The translations under genes were made by a program, and so were the position numbers. Source: Bacillota bacterium (GTDB lineage: Bacteria > Bacillota > Clostridia > Acetivibrionales > DSM-1351). From it: DNA of 26,219 nucleotides. Numbering within the stretch: position 1 is the stretch's first letter; each line of letters begins with the position of its first letter. Where the stretch lies: the NCBI GenBank assembly GCA_023397905.1, contig JAEWSZ010000238.1:1-26219 (forward strand). The letters run 5' to 3'. The notes beneath the pieces were generated by a model that was not told where the DNA came from, did not search any database, and saw only the letters and a program-made list of their open reading frames with translations. Below, in pieces: positions 23,529-26,219 of this stretch.

Positions 23529-23562
23529 CAGGCGAAGTCCCGCAGGACTTGTGGCCTTTTTT
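23529..23562 (+). terminator. Rho-independent terminator after the amidohydrolase gene
   Basis: The stem AAGTCC/GGACTT with a 4-base loop is extended by GGC/GCC and followed by TTTTTT (23557-23562). It begins about 8 bases after the TAG stop. Confidence 0.8.
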
Positions 23563-23579
23563 CCATAATGCGTTTCATA

Positions 23580-23607
23580 TTGACTATAAATTTATATAAG
23601 TTACAAT
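23580..23607 (+). promoter_or_regulatory. Sigma-A promoter of the AbrB-like gene
   Basis: TTGACT (23580-23585) and TACAAT (23602-23607) are separated by 16 bases, 45 bases upstream of the ATG. Confidence 0.7.
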
Positions 23608-23609
23608 AA

Positions 23610-23631
23610 GTTATACAAGTAATACAATTAC
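23610..23631. promoter_or_regulatory. GTTATAC-type half-sites before the AbrB-like gene
   Basis: Just after the -10 box lie GTTATAC (23610-23616) and GTAATAC (23619-23625), the latter within the dyad GTAAT-ACA-ATTAC (23619-23631). The first half-site is identical to those around the amidohydrolase promoter. This fits autoregulation by an AbrB-type protein, but no binding is shown. Confidence 0.4.
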
Positions 23632-23651
23632 TGAAAGATGAGGTGCGGTAT

Positions 23652-23882
23652 ATGAATCTGAAGGTACCGGAAGGGAAATTTATAAGCACTGTAAAAGTCG
23701 GTGAAAAAGGGCAAATAGTAATTCCCAAAGGAGCCAGGGACCTGTTTGATATAAAGCCTGGGGATACCTTGCTTTTGCTGGCGGATAAAGACGGAGGCAT
23801 TGCAATATTGCAGTATGACGATTCCATGGATTTTACAAAGGTGTTATCTTCCCTGCAGGAAAAATATAAGGAGAAGGGTTGA
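23652..23882 (+). CDS. AbrB/SpoVT-type swapped-hairpin DNA-binding protein
   Basis: The 76-residue protein has the AbrB N-terminal fold TVKVGEKGQIVIPKGARDLF followed by DIKPGDTLLLLADKDGGIAI (residues about 12-52), then a short acidic/basic helical tail. Such proteins bind DNA as dimers or tetramers. Some are antitoxins, but no toxin gene follows, so a transcriptional regulator is more likely. ATG at 23652 is chosen because GAGG lies 8 bases upstream; a GTG three codons earlier overlaps that site. It has its own promoter after the amidohydrolase terminator and could be the regulator of both genes. Confidence 0.85.
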   Translation: MNLKVPEGKFISTVKVGEKGQIVIPKGARDLFDIKPGDTLLLLADKDGGIAILQYDDSMDFTKVLSSLQEKYKEKG

Positions 23883-23909
23883 AAGAAACTAAAAAAAATT
23901 GTAAAGGGG

Positions 23910-23958
23910 GCCCATGCCAAACTTTCATGATGTTTTGTGCGAGATGCATGGCATGGGC
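23910..23958. terminator. Shared terminator-like hairpin between convergent AbrB-like and gpx genes
   Basis: GCCCATGCCA (23910-23919) pairs perfectly over 10 bp with TGGCATGGGC (23949-23958) around a 29-base loop. On the minus strand it is followed, after CCCCTTTACAA, by a run of eight T bases, which suits the gpx transcript. On the plus strand no U-tract follows. Confidence 0.55.
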
Positions 23959-23973
23959 ATATAAATGAATATA

Positions 23974-24519
23974 TTACAAAAGCGCCTTTACCTTTTGCTC
24001 CACTCCTGCCATATCCGCGGTAGGCTCAAATCTTTCCACAACTCTTCCTTGCCGGTCCACTAAGAACTTGGTAAAATTCCATTTTATACTCGGTTCATTT
24101 TTATAATCAGCATTTTGTTTTTGAAGCATGTCATCCAAGACCGCTGATAATTTGTGTTCCGGGTCAAAACCGCTAAACCCTTTCTGACTGACCAAAAACT
24201 GGTATAAAGGCGAAGCGTTTTCCCCGTTAACCTCGATTTTTGAAAAAACAGGGAAAGAAACTCCGTATTTAAGAGTACAGAAGTTTACAATTTCTTCATC
24301 CGTACCTGGCGCCTGATTACCAAACTGGTTGCACGGGAAGTCCAATACCGAAAAACCCTGCTCCTTGTATTTTTCGTACAATTTTTCAAGTTCCTCGTAC
24401 TGAGGGGTGAAGCCGCAGGCTGTGGCAGTGTTGACAATTAACAGCACTCTGTTCTGATATTCGTTAAGGGAAACATCTTTTCCGGTGGTATCTTTGACTT
24501 TAAAATCATATAGGCTCAT
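23974..24519 (-). CDS. Glutathione peroxidase family protein (cysteine type)
   Basis: This 181-residue thioredoxin-fold peroxidase reduces hydrogen peroxide or organic peroxides. The peroxidatic residue is cysteine, C35 in NTATACGFTPQYEEL, in place of the selenocysteine of some homologues. The other conserved parts are DFPCNQFGNQAPG (with the catalytic glutamine and a second cysteine) and KWNFTKFLVDRQGRVVERF (tryptophan and asparagine of the catalytic tetrad). Bacterial members usually take electrons from thioredoxin rather than glutathione. ATG at 24519 follows GGAGG by 9 bases; an upstream in-frame start is less likely. A strong promoter with an overlapping palindrome precedes it, so it is a single-gene unit. 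Confidence 0.93.
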   Translation of the reverse strand: MSLYDFKVKDTTGKDVSLNEYQNRVLLIVNTATACGFTPQYEELEKLYEKYKEQGFSVLDFPCNQFGNQAPGTDEEIVNFCTLKYGVSFPVFSKIEVNGENASPLYQFLVSQKGFSGFDPEHKLSAVLDDMLQKQNADYKNEPSIKWNFTKFLVDRQGRVVERFEPTADMAGVEQKVKALL

Positions 24520-24550
24520 TTTAACATTCCTCCAATTCAGTTTTATCAAA

Positions 24551-24570
24551 TTAAATTTTACTAAATTTAA
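24551..24570. promoter_or_regulatory. 8-4-8 palindrome over the gpx -10 box
   Basis: TTAAATTT-TACT-AAATTTAA is a perfect dyad that covers the -10 box of the gpx promoter. It is AT-rich like PerR and Fur sites but does not match the PerR box exactly. It is a candidate operator. Confidence 0.4.
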
Positions 24571-24583
24571 ATGAGCTTGTCAA
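24555..24583 (-). promoter_or_regulatory. Strong sigma-A promoter of the gpx gene
   Basis: On the minus strand a perfect TTGACA (24578-24583) and TAAAAT (24555-24560) are separated by 17 bases, with a 36-base leader. Confidence 0.8.
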
Positions 24584-24677
24584 TAATATTAAATCGTTTT
24601 CATGCTTTTGCTTTGCAAAATAGTCTTCTTTGAATGCTTCAAATGCTGTCTTGACTTAATTTCCGTTGATTATGTGT

Positions 24678-24848
24678 TTATTTTTGCAGGTTAAAGAAGC
24701 GATAAAACTGAGCCTGTTTGGCAAGCAGATCATTTAAGCTTCCTATTTCCACGATACATCCATCTTCCATATAAATGATCTGGTCATAAAGCTTAAGTAA
24801 GTCATTACTCAGATTGTGGGTAATTGTAATCAGTGTCAGGCCATCTAT
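24678..24848 (-). pseudogene. C-terminal remnant of an ABC-transporter ATPase
   Basis: Only the last 56 residues of an ABC ATPase domain remain. The H-loop is in LITITHNLS, followed by YDQIIYMEDGCIVEIGS and a terminal segment LLAKQAQFYRFFNLQK, the usual end of exporter-type (CydC/MsbA-like) ATPases. The Walker A, signature and Walker B parts are missing. Upstream, the sequence runs into the end of the alpha/beta hydrolase gene within 40 bases, so the rest was lost by deletion or recombination. The frame itself is open; no function is likely. A TTG at 24867-24869 could start a 63-residue peptide but has no good ribosome site. Confidence 0.75.
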
Positions 24849-24885
24849 GGCAAGCAATATTACACTCAATTTTTTGAAACCAGGT

Positions 24886-25818
24886 TTATCCGCCCGTTTG
24901 AAATGCTGCCCGGAGTTTTTCTATTCTCCGTGTCACGCTTTCATGTACAATTCCGTTATTTTCCGCAATCTCAAATCCGTGAACGGTTCTTTGGGTTTTG
25001 TAAAGTTCTGTGGTGACGCCGCTATTTTTTAATGCTTCTGCAAAGGCAATCCCCTCGTCCCGCAAACAATCGTACTCCGCCACCTCTATATAACTTGGCG
25101 GCATTCCTTCCAAAGAAGCGGCTTCCGCCGGTGAAGCATATTCTTTTTTGTCCGGCAAGCCGTTTTTTAGATACATCCTCCACATTTTGGCGTTTAATTT
25201 GCTATTCCATAGCGGTGTGTCAACAAATTCTTTCATAGAGTTACCGGTCTGACGTTTGTCCACTACAGGGTAGATAAGCATCTGGAAACAGGGCATTGGA
25301 ATTTTACGGTCCCTTGCCACCAGACAGACCCCCGCAGCCAGTGCACCACCGGCACTGTCCCCGCCGACAGCAATCCGGTTTTTATCAATGCCGAGACTTT
25401 CGGCGTGCTCCTGTATCCAACAAAAAGCAGAATAGCAATCCTCCAATCCAACCGGAAAAACATTTTTAGGCAGCAATCGATAATCCACAAGCACCACCTT
25501 GCAGGGAGTTCTTAAAGCATAATCACAAGCAAGTCTTTTTTGGTACGACGCCGCCTGCATGGCAAAAGCCCCGCCGTGAAAATAAACAAGACACGGCAAC
25601 GGCGAAATCCGGCCGGCAGGTTCAAGGATGGCTGCATTGATTGCCGCTCCCTGATAACCTATGATTCTATGCTTGGTTTCGATAAGTCCATTTGGCATTT
25701 TCACTCTATTTAAGGACTTTGTCATAAAAACGTTGATAAGCGGCAATATTGCCGGATTCATGGGAGGTTTAATATTCTTATATTTCATGAAATCTGGATG
25801 AATATTATAATTTTCCAT
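24886..25818 (-). CDS. Alpha/beta hydrolase of the hormone-sensitive-lipase (HSL) family
   Basis: This 310-residue esterase has the family's oxyanion-hole motif HGGAF (residues 81-85), the nucleophile elbow GDSAGG (S155), and later acid and base in EYDCLRDEG (D250) and TVHGFE (H280). It should cleave short-chain acyl esters in the cytosol, as no signal peptide is present. The natural substrate is unknown. ATG at 25818 has a modest GAGAGAT site. A TATAAT with an extended TG lies about 50 bases upstream. It ends 37 bases before the ABC-transporter remnant, so a rearrangement occurred just after it, but its own C-terminus looks complete. Confidence 0.9.
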   Translation of the reverse strand: MENYNIHPDFMKYKNIKPPMNPAILPLINVFMTKSLNRVKMPNGLIETKHRIIGYQGAAINAAILEPAGRISPLPCLVYFHGGAFAMQAASYQKRLACDYALRTPCKVVLVDYRLLPKNVFPVGLEDCYSAFCWIQEHAESLGIDKNRIAVGGDSAGGALAAGVCLVARDRKIPMPCFQMLIYPVVDKRQTGNSMKEFVDTPLWNSKLNAKMWRMYLKNGLPDKKEYASPAEAASLEGMPPSYIEVAEYDCLRDEGIAFAEALKNSGVTTELYKTQRTVHGFEIAENNGIVHESVTRRIEKLRAAFQTGG

Positions 25819-25864
25819 TTATATATCTCTCTTTGCCTTCTTTTTGTTTTTACCTGCTACAAAG

Positions 25865-25873
25865 ATTATAACA
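25865..25873 (-). promoter_or_regulatory. Extended -10 promoter of the alpha/beta hydrolase gene
   Basis: The minus strand reads TGTTATAAT, a perfect -10 box with the TG extension one base upstream. No consensus -35 box lies at the right distance. Confidence 0.45.
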
Positions 25874-25906
25874 TAAAAAATCGTTTCCATAGGGCTCAAT
25901 TCCTAT

Positions 25907-25951
25907 ATTCTCCGCAGAGAATGCACAAGAAAGGGTTCCCGCTTTGCGGGG
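25907..25951. repeat. Paired-hairpin repeat, copy 1
   Basis: The unit has a first stem ATTCTC-CGCA-GAGAAT (25907-25922), a linker beginning GCACAAGAAAGGG, and a second stem CCCGC-TTT-GCGGG (25938-25950). It matches copy 2 in order, spacing and linker sequence. Confidence 0.6.
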
Positions 25952-26004
25952 TGGGAGGTCAGGGGGGGAATACGGGGGGACTGGTCCCACCCGTAAGGCG
26001 CTTC

Positions 26005-26028
26005 GCGTTTTTGTAATAACAAAAACGC
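26005..26028. repeat. Perfect 9-6-9 hairpin between the two repeat copies
   Basis: GCGTTTTTG (26005-26013) and CAAAAACGC (26020-26028) are exact complements with a 6-base loop. AGGCG and CGCCT flank it and can pair as well. It could act as a two-way terminator. Confidence 0.5.
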
Positions 26029-26033
26029 CTGTG

Positions 26034-26089
26034 TTTTCCGTAGAAAATGCACAAAAAGGGGTCCCCACAAAGTCATGGACTTTGCGGGG
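26034..26089. repeat. Paired-hairpin repeat, copy 2
   Basis: The unit has a first stem TTTTC-CGTA-GAAAA (26034-26047), the linker GCACAAAAAGGGG, and a longer second stem CCCCACAAAGTC-ATG-GACTTTGCGGGG (26063-26089) with one mismatch. The stem bases differ from copy 1 but still pair, so the fold is kept while the sequence drifts. Confidence 0.6.
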
Positions 26090-26111
26090 AAAAGGAGGAG
26101 CGATGGAGCGG

Positions 26112-26219
26112 ATCGAGTAGGAGGTAAGTGATTATTTCACTTACCGACCTCTCACACCACCGTACAGGCTATTCAGCATACGGCGGTTCCTTAGTTTACA
26201 CAAATTTGTTTATAGTAAT
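26112..26219 (-). mobile_element. 3' end of a group II intron (domains V and VI), partial
   Basis: On the minus strand, domain V has the 9-bp stem ACCGCCGTA/TACGGTGGT (26179-26187 with 26156-26164) and an inner GCT-GAAT-AGC tip, close to the conserved group II fold. It is followed by GTGAGAGG and a perfect domain VI hairpin GGTAAGTGA-AATAA-TCACTTACC (26123-26145), then the common bacterial intron ending CCTACTCGAT. The 3' splice site is therefore near 26111/26112. The rest of the intron, including any reverse transcriptase gene, lies beyond the right edge. No bulged branch-point adenosine is evident in the domain VI stem. The intron class cannot be set from this part. Confidence 0.8.

Noticed and set aside
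23652..23882. AbrB-like protein as the antitoxin of a toxin-antitoxin pair
   Set aside because: No small toxin-like frame follows on the plus strand before the convergent peroxidase gene.
3605..26007. GCTTCGC repeated in several intergenic regions (near 3614, 6508, 11515, 26000)
   Set aside because: A 7-mer is expected about three times in a window of this size over both strands, and one more copy is coding. The excess in gaps is too small to claim.
25850..26068. Minus-strand open frame of 72 codons with two similar CAFS-ENxG segments
   Set aside because: The internal repeat reflects the hairpin repeat in the DNA, not a protein domain. There is no good ribosome site, and it overlaps the promoter region of the alpha/beta hydrolase.
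25907..26089. Possible CRISPR array
   Set aside because: There are only two diverged copies 127 bases apart, with no regular spacers and no cas genes.

Overview
The window reads as a chromosomal segment of an anaerobic, endospore-forming member of the Clostridia. It carries spoIIAA-spoIIAB-sigF, a reduced three-gene spoVA set (C, D, E), and the Firmicute cell-envelope/carbon-control cluster hprK-PHP-murB-rapZ-yvcK-whiA. The gene order and the glycogen-debranching gene between yvcK and whiA recall the Ruminiclostridium/Acetivibrio group; that assignment is from memory, not from a search. At least six genes appear to use TTG starts behind good ribosome-binding sites.

From 1 to about 20.5 kb every gene lies on the minus strand, so transcription runs right to left. 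From right to left: a MerR regulator fused to membrane helices; hppA, a long divergent membrane pyrophosphatase; hprK with its own promoter and terminator; then a tight run of PHP phosphoesterase, murB, rapZ, yvcK (4-base overlap with rapZ), glycogen debranching enzyme and whiA. The whiA stop codon abuts a near-consensus sigma-H promoter for spoIIAA-spoIIAB-sigF. A strong terminator separates sigF from spoVAC-spoVAD-spoVAE. Then come cheX with a terminator, trmL, an M20 peptidase, a DUF2156 protein and the 5' part of gap, which runs off the left edge.

The region from about 20.6 kb to the right edge looks accessory: orientations are mixed, genes are mostly single units, and regulatory palindromes are frequent. 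It holds a GyrI-like small-molecule-binding protein, a membrane-anchored amidohydrolase on the plus strand with a 13-bp inverted repeat across its -10 box, an AbrB-like regulator whose upstream region repeats the same GTTATAC half-site, a cysteine glutathione peroxidase, an ABC-transporter ATPase remnant, and an HSL-type alpha/beta hydrolase. At the right edge are two copies of a paired-hairpin repeat whose stems differ by pair-preserving changes, followed by the 3' end (domains V and VI) of a group II intron whose body lies outside the window.

Functionally, the core links carbon status (HprK, RapZ, YvcK, debranching enzyme), wall synthesis (MurB, YvcK, WhiA) and commitment to sporulation (anti-anti-sigma, anti-sigma, SigF, dipicolinate channel). 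I see no rRNA, tRNA, CRISPR array or prophage. No clearly new multi-gene system is proven. The best candidates for novelty are the extended spoIIAB-sigF spacer, the membrane-tethered MerR with a 19-bp-spacer promoter, the shared half-sites around the amidohydrolase and AbrB genes, and the structured repeats next to the intron.
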